This document shows, in pieces, positions 18,301 to 28,400 of a stretch of DNA of 64,000 bases (positions within the stretch are counted from its first letter, which is position 1; every line of letters begins with the position of its first letter). This DNA comes from Brevibacillus dissolubilis (GTDB lineage: Bacteria > Bacillota > Bacilli > Brevibacillales > Brevibacillaceae), in contig NZ_VCNA01000001.1 in the NCBI RefSeq assembly GCF_006170445.1, positions 186,001-250,000 of the forward strand, read 5' to 3'. A program made the position numbers and the translations under genes. Under the pieces are notes generated by a model. That model did no database searches. It had not been told where the DNA came from and was given only the letters and a program-made list of their open reading frames with translations.

Positions 18301-19563
18301 ATGGAGACTGTACAAATGAAGCACGTAACGATGGAGGATATCGTATCAGCAAGCCATGTTTTACAAGGAGTGATCGAAAAAACCCCCTTACAATACAGCG
18401 CCCGCCTGTCTGAGCGCTACGGGTGCAATGTCTATCTGAAGCGGGAGGATTTGCAAAATGTCCGCTCATTCAAAATTCGCGGAGCGTACCATTTTATCCG
18501 CACTTTATCCGCTGAACAATTGGCAAAAGGTGTGGTCTGCGCCAGTGCGGGGAACCATGCACAGGGAGTGGCCTTTTCATGCCATGCTATGGGGATTCAC
18601 GGGAAAATCTTCATGCCTTCGACCACGCCCCGTCAGAAGGTTTCACAGGTGAAGCGGTTTGGCGGGGAGTACGTGGAGGTGATTCTGACTGGCGACACCT
18701 TTGACGACTCCTATCTGACCGCAGTTGATGTGTGTCAGAAGGAGGGGATGACCTTTGTGCATCCGTTTGACGACCATCGCATCATCGCGGGGCAAGGAAC
18801 GGTCGGTCTTGAGATCATCGAGGAGATGGAGGTTCCCGTCGACATGCTGTTTATGAGTGTGGGTGGCGGCGGACTTGCCTCCGGAGTAGGGGCCTATCTC
18901 AGAGGCGCCAGTCCGCAAACCCGACTAATCGGCGTGGAACCGTCAGGAGCGGCGTCGATGAAAGAATCGTTCGCCAATCAAGAGGTCGTCATGCTCGATC
19001 AGATCGACAAGTTCGTCGATGGCGCCGCGGTGAAGCAGGTGGGCAAACTGACCTATGAGATGTGCCAAGGTCTCTTGGATGACATCATCACCGTCCCCGA
19101 AGGAAAAGTGTGTACGACCATTCTCGAGCTGTACAACGAAATGGCGATTGTCGCAGAGCCGGCTGGTGCTCTCTCGATTGCTGCGCTCGATCTCTGCCGG
19201 GATGAGATAAAAGGCAAAAACATTGTCTGTGTCGTCAGCGGAGGCAACAACGACATCGACCGGATGCAGGAGATCAAGGAAAGATCACTCGCCTACGAAG
19301 GGCTCAAGCATTATTTCCTGATCACCTTTCCACAGCGGGCAGGAGCGCTCCGTGAATTTATCAACAACGTCCTCGGAGAAAACGACGATATCACCCGTTT
19401 TGAATACACCAAGAAAAACAATCGGGAGAACGGTCCTGCTCTGGTCGGGATTGAGTTAAAGCACCAAGACGATTATCAAACCCTCATCAACCGAATGAAC
19501 CTCCATAACATCCATTATACGGAGCTGAACCGTGAGCCTGATTTGTTCCAGCTGCTGATCTAA
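18301..19563 (+). CDS. ilvA: Threonine dehydratase, biosynthetic type
   Basis: A 420-residue PLP enzyme converting threonine to 2-oxobutyrate for isoleucine synthesis. The PLP Lys lies in SFKIRGAYHF near residue 60; the phosphate-binding glycine loop is SVGGGGLASG, and ASAGNHAQGVAF binds substrate. A single C-terminal ACT-like domain (about residues 330-420) fits the shorter Bacillus form, about 422 residues. The ATG follows TAGGAGTGGAATAGAA, 41 bases after ilvN, so the gene belongs to the T-box unit. Having ilvA, ilvB and ilvN together points to Ile supply, consistent with the ATC specifiers. It ends convergently with the MFS gene: the stops overlap by four bases. Confidence 0.95.
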   Translation: METVQMKHVTMEDIVSASHVLQGVIEKTPLQYSARLSERYGCNVYLKREDLQNVRSFKIRGAYHFIRTLSAEQLAKGVVCASAGNHAQGVAFSCHAMGIHGKIFMPSTTPRQKVSQVKRFGGEYVEVILTGDTFDDSYLTAVDVCQKEGMTFVHPFDDHRIIAGQGTVGLEIIEEMEVPVDMLFMSVGGGGLASGVGAYLRGASPQTRLIGVEPSGAASMKESFANQEVVMLDQIDKFVDGAAVKQVGKLTYEMCQGLLDDIITVPEGKVCTTILELYNEMAIVAEPAGALSIAALDLCRDEIKGKNIVCVVSGGNNDIDRMQEIKERSLAYEGLKHYFLITFPQRAGALREFINNVLGENDDITRFEYTKKNNRENGPALVGIELKHQDDYQTLINRMNLHNIHYTELNREPDLFQLLI

Positions 19564-20960
19564 CCCTCATACATGCTTTGACTCTGCAATTTCTTTGACT
19601 CCAGGCGTCGCCAGCTCATGAATACTAAGGACACAGCAATGACCGTGAGGATGATCCCAAGCACGCGAAATCCCCCGAAGCTGAACTTCCCTCCCATGAC
19701 GATGCCGATCAATAATGAGGAGAGAATGGTTCCCAAGTATCTGGACGTATTAAATAATCCAGAGGCGACACCGATTATGTCTTTCGGTGAGCTTTTGAAC
19801 AAGGCTGCTTGCATACCGACATTGTTCAATCCGTTACTGATTCCGAATGCAACTAAAGCCATACACACACTGATAACCGGAGAAGTCTGATCCAATGTCA
19901 CGATCCACACTGACCCCAATGTCATTAATATGGCAGACACGAGCAATGCCGGTCGAGGTCCTGATTTATCGATCCATCGTCCTGCCAATGGAGAAGCAAC
20001 GAGCGAGCCCAAGCCCAAGCTTAACATAAGAATTCCCGTATCGAACTCGTTGACATGACGTACTAGTTGCAAGTAAGAAGGAAGCCCGAAAAAGAGCGAG
20101 TAAAAAAGAACGTTCACGAGCATGAATTCGACATTGACCCACGTCATCGCAGGATATGTGGCGAATATCCGCAGAGGGATAAAGGGGGACGCCGTTTTTA
20201 ACTCATGCCGTATGAAAGCCAAAAGCAGCACGAGGCCGATCAGTCCGACCATGACATGGAACAAGGAGACATGCCCAGATGATTTTGCTGACAGGAGTCC
20301 AACGAGCAGGGCAACCAGACCCACTGTGAAAAGCAGAATACCTGACGCATCCACCATCATCATCCATTTACGCAAGGACATGTTGCCTCCGACAGATGTA
20401 GGCGGTTCATCCTTAGGAATCGTCCTCCAAGCTAACAGAAAGCTCGCTATCACGAATGGAATATTAACAAAAAAGATAGCGTGCCAATCCCACCAGTGAA
20501 GTAAGACCCCGCCAATAAAAGGCCCAATAGCTGCTGCTCCGGATAGGAATATGGACAAAACAGACAGCGCAGTCCCTTGCTTCTCGGTCATATGAATTCG
20601 TACCAGTGCCATTCCGACTGCAACCATCATGCTTGTTCCGATGGATTGCACGATACGGAACACGATGAGCCACCCGAAGTTAGGTGACAGTGGAGCGAGT
20701 AATGAGGCAACGAAGGCTACCAAAAGCCCGGTAAGAAATATCCGCTTGCGACCGAACAAATCACTGGCCTTCCCCATGATCGGTTGAGCGATAGCACTTG
20801 CGATGTAGAAGGAAAAAAGAATCCAAGAAACCTCTGTGAAATCAAGTTGAAACACATGCTGCAACCTTGGAACAGCAACAGAAACCATCGACGAATTTAA
20901 TGGGTTCAGAAGGATCCCAAGTCCAATCGAAATCATCAACCACCAGCTACGGGCATTCAT
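19560..20960 (-). CDS. MFS drug exporter, DHA2 (14-TM) family
   Basis: A 466-residue transporter with about 14 hydrophobic segments. The start at 20960 follows GGGGGGAA on this strand and gives MNARSWWLMISIGLGILL; an upstream ATG at 21026 lacks a ribosome site. Family features: LNPLNSSMVSVAVP in segment 1, MGKASDLFGRKRIFLTG after segment 2 (motif A), and motif C-like glycine/proline stretches in segment 5. It exports drugs by proton antiport; substrate unknown. It is divergent from a LysR-type regulator, the classical arrangement of a regulator and its target. Its stop meets that of ilvA. Confidence 0.9.
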   Translation of the reverse strand: MNARSWWLMISIGLGILLNPLNSSMVSVAVPRLQHVFQLDFTEVSWILFSFYIASAIAQPIMGKASDLFGRKRIFLTGLLVAFVASLLAPLSPNFGWLIVFRIVQSIGTSMMVAVGMALVRIHMTEKQGTALSVLSIFLSGAAAIGPFIGGVLLHWWDWHAIFFVNIPFVIASFLLAWRTIPKDEPPTSVGGNMSLRKWMMMVDASGILLFTVGLVALLVGLLSAKSSGHVSLFHVMVGLIGLVLLLAFIRHELKTASPFIPLRIFATYPAMTWVNVEFMLVNVLFYSLFFGLPSYLQLVRHVNEFDTGILMLSLGLGSLVASPLAGRWIDKSGPRPALLVSAILMTLGSVWIVTLDQTSPVISVCMALVAFGISNGLNNVGMQAALFKSSPKDIIGVASGLFNTSRYLGTILSSLLIGIVMGGKFSFGGFRVLGIILTVIAVSLVFMSWRRLESKKLQSQSMYEG

Positions 20961-20998
20961 TTTTGAGTTCCCCCCAACGTGTTTTACTGATATCGTAC

Positions 20999-21021
20999 TT
21001 GGAATCAGGTATTTACTCCAA
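20999..21021. promoter_or_regulatory. Candidate LysR-type operator
   Basis: The inverted repeat TTGGA-N13-TCCAA is centred in the 114-base gap between the divergent MFS and LysR genes, the usual place and shape of a LysR-type regulator site. A TATGAT just downstream may be the -10 box of the regulator. Confidence 0.45.
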
Positions 21022-21074
21022 CGCATTTCATGTTATGATTTCATTGACTGGAAGGAATGAGTGGGTGGTTGGGA

Positions 21075-21962
21075 ATGGAACTTCTTCAATTGCAATATTT
21101 TCTCGCGGTAGCCCGATTGGAACATATGACCGAAGCTGCTCGAAGTCTGCACGTGACTCAATCGTCGCTGAGCAAAACGATTCAACGTCTGGAGGAGGAT
21201 CTGGGAGTCCCTTTATTCGACCGAACAGGGAGGAAACTGCGGTTGAATGAGTTCGGTAGTAGTTTCCTTCGCCGTGCGGAGAGGGCTTTGTTTGAATTGG
21301 AACAGGGGAAGCAGGAGATTCGGGATCTGTCCAACCGAGAACATAGCACACTCGAATTGGCGGTGACCACTGCGAGCACATTGCCCGGTATCCTTCGAGA
21401 GTTTCGGAAAAAGATGCCTACGATCCAAATTCATGTGCAAATGCTGACCACGCAGGAAATGGTTACGCTTCTTCATAGAGGAGAGGTCGATTTCTGCCTG
21501 TCCTCCCCTCCGATCGAAGGCGATGACATTGAATGTCAAATCGTGTTCATCGATCCGATCCTTGTCGCGGTGCCAAAGGGGCATCGACTGGCAGACCGAA
21601 GCAGCGTATCCTTGACAGAACTCAAGGATGAATGGTTTGTCGGTGTAAAGAGAGGATACGGTACCCGCGATTTAGTGGACTCTGTGTGCACAGCAGCTGG
21701 ATTTGTACCGCAGTATGTGTATGAAGGGGATGAACCAGCAAGGCTGATCACTCTTGTGGAAGCCGAAATCGGCATAGCCTTCATACCAAGCACGGCAAGA
21801 GATTCACGGGAACATATCAAATATCTCCTAGTAGAGAATCACGAGTTAGTACGGGAAATCGCTTTATTATGGCACAAGAGTCGGTACATATCTCGCGCTG
21901 CTCTGGAATTCCGTGAGGTCGTTGTAGAATATTTCGGCGCGTTATCCGAGCAGACCATGTAA
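21075..21962 (+). CDS. LysR-family transcriptional regulator
   Basis: A 295-residue regulator. The N-terminal winged helix reads MELLQLQYFLAVARLEHMTEAARSLHV in sense, with the recognition part QSSLSKTIQRLEEDLG and FDRTGRKLRLNEFG; the C-terminal periplasmic-binding-like domain binds an unknown effector. The ATG at 21075 gives the family-standard start; the ATG at 21057 is in frame and has GGAAGGA directly before it, too close to be ideal. The likely target is the divergent MFS exporter, through the site at 20999-21021. Confidence 0.92.
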   Translation: MELLQLQYFLAVARLEHMTEAARSLHVTQSSLSKTIQRLEEDLGVPLFDRTGRKLRLNEFGSSFLRRAERALFELEQGKQEIRDLSNREHSTLELAVTTASTLPGILREFRKKMPTIQIHVQMLTTQEMVTLLHRGEVDFCLSSPPIEGDDIECQIVFIDPILVAVPKGHRLADRSSVSLTELKDEWFVGVKRGYGTRDLVDSVCTAAGFVPQYVYEGDEPARLITLVEAEIGIAFIPSTARDSREHIKYLLVENHELVREIALLWHKSRYISRAALEFREVVVEYFGALSEQTM

Positions 21963-22023
21963 TCATGCTGCACCGCTAATACGGATTCTTTTGGCAGAAC
22001 AAAGATACGAATGGCAATGAAAA

Positions 22024-22067
22024 AACAGAAACGAGCTCTCCAGATGATATGGAGGGCTCGTTTCTGT
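22024..22067. terminator. Hairpin, T run on the minus strand
   Basis: ACAGAAACGAGC / GCTCGTTTCTGT form a long stem around CTCTCC...GGAG. The T run lies on the minus strand side, yet no minus-strand gene ends here; on the + strand it may weakly end lysR transcription. It belongs to the hairpin group also seen at 13696 and 63907. Confidence 0.5.
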
Positions 22068-22114
22068 ATGTACGAAATATTATCTTTCTATAAAGAAATA
22101 TTAATAAAATAAAC

Positions 22115-22440
22115 TTGACGGTAAAAATATAAAACATTATCATTGTGGTAAATGATGTCAATAATACATAGTAATACTAAAATTCTATAAAAAAAGTAAC
22201 ATGTTAATAATTCTAGTGTCAATCTATGTTTTATGAGCAAGGTATAGCTCTTCTTTTTTGCCTATTATTATCATCCATGTAATCAGCCAAAGCCCTGTTC
22301 ATATAGATATGACACAGAATTAGAAGGGGGGACTTACACGGAAAAGAAGGCAATCTAAGCTTACATATTCATATATCAGAATATTCTAAAATTTACCATT
22401 CGGATGACCCAACTAATTAGAGAAGCGCTGAGGTGAGCTT
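22115..22440 (+). promoter_or_regulatory. Candidate promoter and long leader of the five-module NRPS
   Basis: TTGACG (22115-22120) and TATCAT (22138-22143) are separated by 17 bases. This would leave a leader of about 290 bases, AT-rich, with an isolated purine run AAGGGGGGA near 22324. The NRPS ribosome site is GAGGTGA just before the ATG at 22441. No gene or known riboswitch was seen in the leader. Confidence 0.6.
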
Positions 22441-25400
22441 ATGTCCAAAACATCCAATATCCAAAAGATTTATCCACTCTCTCCCATGCAGGAAGGAATG
22501 CTGTTCCATGTACTGCTGGAGCCGACCTCGGCTGCTTATGTGACCCAGACCGAGATGCGGGTTAGCGGAATGGTTGATGCCGAATTGATGGAGAAGAGCC
22601 TGAACAAGCTGATCGAACGGCACGAAATCCTGCGTACCGTCTTTGTTTACCAGCAGATCCAGCATATCAGACAAGTTGTACTCAAAGAGCGGAAGGGCAC
22701 CATTCGCTTTGAAAACATTACCCACTTGCCGGCAGCTGAACAGGAAAGCTATCTTCTCCACGATAAACAGCAGGACAAACAGAACGGCTTTGATCTGTCA
22801 AAAGATATCCTGTTCCGCATGAGCATCCTTCAAACCGGGGAGCAAGCCTACCGCATCTTGATCACCTACCATCACATCATCATGGACGGCTGGTGTCAGG
22901 GCATCCTGTTCTATGAACTTCTGCAAATCTATGCAGCTCAAAGAGGAGGGCACACTCTCCAACTGGAGCCAACTGTGCCATACAGCCATTATATCGATTA
23001 TTTGAAAAAGCAAGATAAAGAGCAGGCGCTCAACTTCTGGAGCCAGCATCTGATGGATTACGGCCAACAGGCCACTCTTCCACAAAAGAAGAGAACGTCG
23101 TCTCCAAACGAGTATCAAACGGTCAAACATAGCTTCACCCTGGATGAACGGGTGACCAAACAATTAAATGAGCTGGCTGTACGATCCCAAGCCACATTAA
23201 ATACAGTAATGCAAGCCATCTGGGCAACGATCCTTACCACCTACAGCAACACCCATGATGTGGTGTTTGGCTCTGTCGTCTCAGGCCGGACACCAGAAGT
23301 AGCCGGAATCGAAAAAATGATCGGGCTGACCATCAACACGATTCCTGTCCGTATCCAGAGCCATCATCCGCAATCATTCCAAGAGCTTGTAACCTCTTTG
23401 CAAAGACAAGCATTTGAAACGGAACCATACCATTATGTTCCTTTATACGATATTCAGTCGCAAACCGAGCTGAAGCAAGGCTTGTTCAATCATCTGTTTG
23501 TGTTCGAGAACTACCCGATGGACGTCAATCTGTTCGGGCAGGCAGGAGCGATCGGGTTCACCATTGAAGGTGCGGAGATTGGCGAGGAGACCAACTATGA
23601 TTTCAACCTGATCATCGTGCCAGGACGGGAGATGACGATTACCTTCAACTACAACGCACTTGCGTATGAAGCAGAGCTTGTGTCACAGATCCAGCAGCAT
23701 CTTCTCCAAGTCATCGGGGCTGTCACCGTCGATCCAGGCATCGGTCTGCACGAGATTGAGATGATCACTGCAAGTGAAAAACAGCAGATCCTGTTTGATT
23801 TTAACGATACGCAAGGAGAATATCCACGGGACAAAACCATTCCGGAGCTTTTTGCAGAGCAGGCGAAGCGTATGCCTGATGAAGTGGCGATCATGTTCCA
23901 ATCCGAGCAGTTGACCTACCGTGAGCTCGACAAAAGATCCAACCAGCTGGCACATGTATTGCGGGCAAAAGGGGTAAAGAGAGATGACCTCGTGGTGGTC
24001 ATGATGGAGCGCTCTCTCGATATGGTCGTCGCTATGCTGGCTGTGGTCAAAGCGGGTGGTGCCTATGTGCCGATCGACCCGGCGTATCCTGCTGAGCGGA
24101 TGACACACATACTTGAGGACTGTCAGGCGAGATGGATTCTCTGTCAAAAACATCTCGCTGACTATCTGCCCAATCCGCAGGTAAACGAGCATGCTGCCAA
24201 GGCGGAGGTGATCCTGCTCGATCATGCCACTCTCGATCAGGTTCGCGATGATGAACTAAGTTTCATCAACCAGCCAAATGACCTCGTCTACGTCATCTAC
24301 ACCTCTGGCTCCACCGGCCGTCCAAAAGGGGTCATGGTCCAGCATCGGGGTGTGGTGAGGCTGATCAAACATACCAACTTCATCGATTTTTCACAGGAAC
24401 GCTGCCAATTGCAGACAGGTTCCATCGCCTTTGACGCTTGCACCCTTGAAGTCTGGGGCGCGCTTTTGAACGGACTTTCCTTAGTGCTTGTTCCCGAACA
24501 TGTGTTGCTCGACGCTGATCAGGTAAAAGAAACCATCGAGCGTCATCAGGTGTCTGTCATGTTTCTTACGACAGCCCTGTTCGCACAGCTGGCCCAGCAG
24601 AATCCTGAGACCTTCGCGGGACTGCGTACCTTGCTCGTCGGCGGGGATGCCTTGAGCAAGCAACCAGTCGAGAAGGTGCTGAAGAAATGTCCACACCTCC
24701 AGTTGAAAAACCTCTACGGTCCGACCGAGAACACCGTTATCTCCACCTATTTTGAGTTGGATGCAGACGTGGTTGATCCAATCCCGATTGGCCGACCGAT
24801 CCAGAATTCCACAGCCTATATCGTCGATCAGCACATGCGGTTGCTCCCAATCGGTGTGGCAGGTGAATTGTGTGTAGGCGGTGACGGTTTGGCCCGGGGG
24901 TATCTGAACAACCGACAGATGACAGAGGATAAATTTATCCCCAACCCGTTCGTTACAGGTGAACGGATGTACCGGACAGGTGATTTGGCACGCTGGCGTA
25001 AGGATGGGACGATTGAATTCCTCGGACGGATCGACCAACAGGTAAAAGTACGCGGGTACCGCATCGAGCCAGGCGAGATCGAGGCACGGTTGAGCAGCCA
25101 TGAAGCGATTGAAGAAGTCTTGGTTGTCCCCAGACAAGATGAAGCCAATCAGACGTACTTGTGTGCATATCTCGTATCTGCTTATACGTGGACATTAACC
25201 GAGCTGCGGGCATGGGTTGGTCAGGTATTGCCAGACTACATGATTCCAGCCGCATTTGTTCAACTCGAAGCGATGCCGATCACGATCAACGGTAAGATCG
25301 ACCGCAAAGCGTTGCCAGAACCAACGGGCGACATGCGGAGCGGGATGACCTATATCGAGCCGCAAACCGACGTGGAGAAACAACTGGCAGCGATCTGGCA

Positions 25401-28400
25401 TGAACTGCTCGGAGTGGAAAAAGTGGGCATACACGATGATTTCTTCGCACTGGGTGGCCATTCCTTAAAAGCGACACAGCTCGTCTCCCGCATCCAGAAG
25501 CAATTCGAAGTCGTCTTTCCATTGCGCGATGTGTTCACGATCTCGACATTGGGAGAAATGGCTGCACAGATCATGCGCCAAGATACGAGCCAGTATGTAT
25601 CCATCGAGCGGGTCGAACGCGAAGCATACCCCATCACCCCTGCTCAAAAACGCGTTTTCGTCATGCAACAGCTCGACCCTGATTCGATTCATTACAACGT
25701 CCCAGCCCTTTTGCTGATCGAAGGGGCATTGGACAAAGCGCGGCTCCAGACAGCCGTACAATCACTCGTCAACAGACACGACGCTCTCCGCACCTCTTTT
25801 GAAAAGATCAATGATGAGTGGATGCAACGAATTCTGCCTGTCACTGAAGCATCAGAAGCACATGTACCGCTAATGGAGCTTCAGACAGGGGAAAAAGACA
25901 TCGAGCAGGTGGTGCGGGATTTCATCCGACCATTTGACTTGAGCCAAGCACCTTTGATGCGGGTCGGACTGATCGAACATCGAGAGGGAAGCTATATCCT
26001 CGTTGTAGATATGCATCACATCATTTCCGACGGCACCTCGCTCAACACCTTTACCCATGAACTGATTCAGCTGTACCAGGGTGAAGAGCTTCCTAAGCTT
26101 CGCCTTCAATATACCGACTACGCGGTATGGCTGGAGAGCTGGATGCAGTCAGAAGCGTACCAAAAGCAGGAGGCTTATTGGTTGCAAGCTTTTGCCGGGG
26201 AGTTGCCTGTACTGGAGCTTCCGACTGATTACAGCAGACCGCTGATCCAGCAATTCGCCGGCGATCTGCTTGAATTCGAGCTGGATGAGGCGCAGACCCA
26301 AGCCCTGCACAAGTTGTGTGCGGATCACGGCGTTACTCTCTACATGACCTTGCTGGCTGCCTATTTCTTGTTATTGCACAAATATTCGGGTCAGGAAGAT
26401 ATCATCGTAGGCACACCGGTCGCAGGACGTAATCACGCCGACGTACAACAGATGATCGGGATGTTTGTTAATACGCTTGCGATCAGAAGCCAGCCGGAAA
26501 AAGCAAAGAGCTTCACCGCCTTCTTACAGGAAGTGAAACAGAATGTCATCCGCGCGATGGAGCATCAGGATTATCCGCTGGAGGAGCTGTTGCACAAGCT
26601 CAACGGGAAGCGCGATGTGAGCCGTAATCCACTGTTTGATGTGTCATTCATCCTGCAAAATATGGATCAGGATGCAGTTGAGATGGCTGACATTACGCTG
26701 ACGCCGTATTCGTTCAACCCAAAAGTGGCCAAGTTTGACCTGACACTGGCTGCTGTGGAGCGCAACGGGAAGCTGGCTTTCCAACTGGAATATAGCACCC
26801 ATCTATTCCAGCACGAGAGTATGCAACGGATGGTTGAGCATTTTATCCAGCTAGTGGAGGCCGTCTGCCATGATCCGAAAGCGGTACTGGGACAAATAAG
26901 CATGATCAGCGGGCAGGAGACAGAATTACTGCTGACTCGTTTTAACGATACGCAAGCTCCCTATCCGCGTGATCAAACCATTCAAGAGTTGTTTAGCGAG
27001 CAGGCAGACCGTACGCCTGATGCGGTCGCTGTCATGTTCGGTGAGAAGCGTCTGACCTATCGTCAACTGGATGAACGTTCGACGCGATTGGCCCATGTGC
27101 TGCGGGGCAAAGGTGTTGGGCCTGACGCATTCGTGGCATTGATGGTGGAACGCTCCCTAGAGATGATTGTGGGCATGCTGGGGATTTTGAAAGCAGGCGG
27201 GGCGTATGTGCCGATCGACCCGAATTATCCGGCTGAGCGGATCGGCTATATGCTGGATGATTGTCGTCCACGGATTCTTTTGACTCAAAAGGCCGTCATG
27301 GAAGAGTTGAGGGCTTCTTACCCGATGGAGAAGCAGTATGAAAACCATGTGGAGATTCTGTTGCTCGACGAACTACTTGCACACGACGATAGCCACGGTC
27401 AGGACAGCGCTGGCTCTGATCACAACCGTGCAGAAAACCTGGCTTTCATACCTTACCAAAACAGTCCGACCGATCTGGCCTATGTCATCTATACCTCTGG
27501 TTCCACTGGCCGTCCCAAAGGCGTCATGGTCGAACACCGCAGTATCGTCCGTCTGGTGAAGAATACGAATTATATTAATTTTTCTTCGGAACGGCGTATC
27601 TTGCAGACGGGCGCGATTGTCTTTGACGCTTGCACGTTCGAAATCTGGGGGGCGTTGCTCAACGGATTGGAGCTGGTGCTTGTATCGGATCATGTCATTT
27701 TGGATGCGGACCGTTTACAAGAAGCCGTCGAGCAATACGGGATTACGGCGATGTGGCTGACATCTCCGCTGTTTAATCAGCTCTCTTCGCAAAATGTGGA
27801 TCTCTTTGCCGGACTAAAGACCCTGCTCGTGGGCGGAGACGCTTTATCACGCCCGCACATCGAACGGGTAAGACAGCGTTTCCCGTCCCTTCGCTTGATC
27901 AACGGCTACGGACCTACGGAAAATACGACTTTTTCCACCACATATGAGATCGGGGAACAGGTGGCTGATCCCATCCCGATTGGGAAACCGATCCAGAACT
28001 CCACCGCTTATATCCTCGATGACAGCTTGAAGCTGTTGCCAGTGGGCCTTGTCGGCGAGCTGTGTGTCGGCGGTGACGGGCTTGCGAGAGGGTACCTGAA
28101 TAACGGGCAACTGACCGCCGAAAAATTCGTGCCTCATCCATATGTACCGGGAGAACGGCTCTACCGCACAGGGGACCTCGCACGTTTTCTGCCAGATGGA
28201 AATATTGAATATCTCGGTCGAATCGATCAGCAGGTCAAAATCCGTGGGTACCGGATCGAACCAGGCGAGATCGAGGAGCAGATGCTCGCACATGACAGGA
28301 TCCAGGAAGCCGTCGTACTGCCACTCCGTGATGAGTCCGACCAAACGTATCTGTGTGCGTATGTCGTATCCGATGTGGAATGGACGCTAAGCCAATTGCG

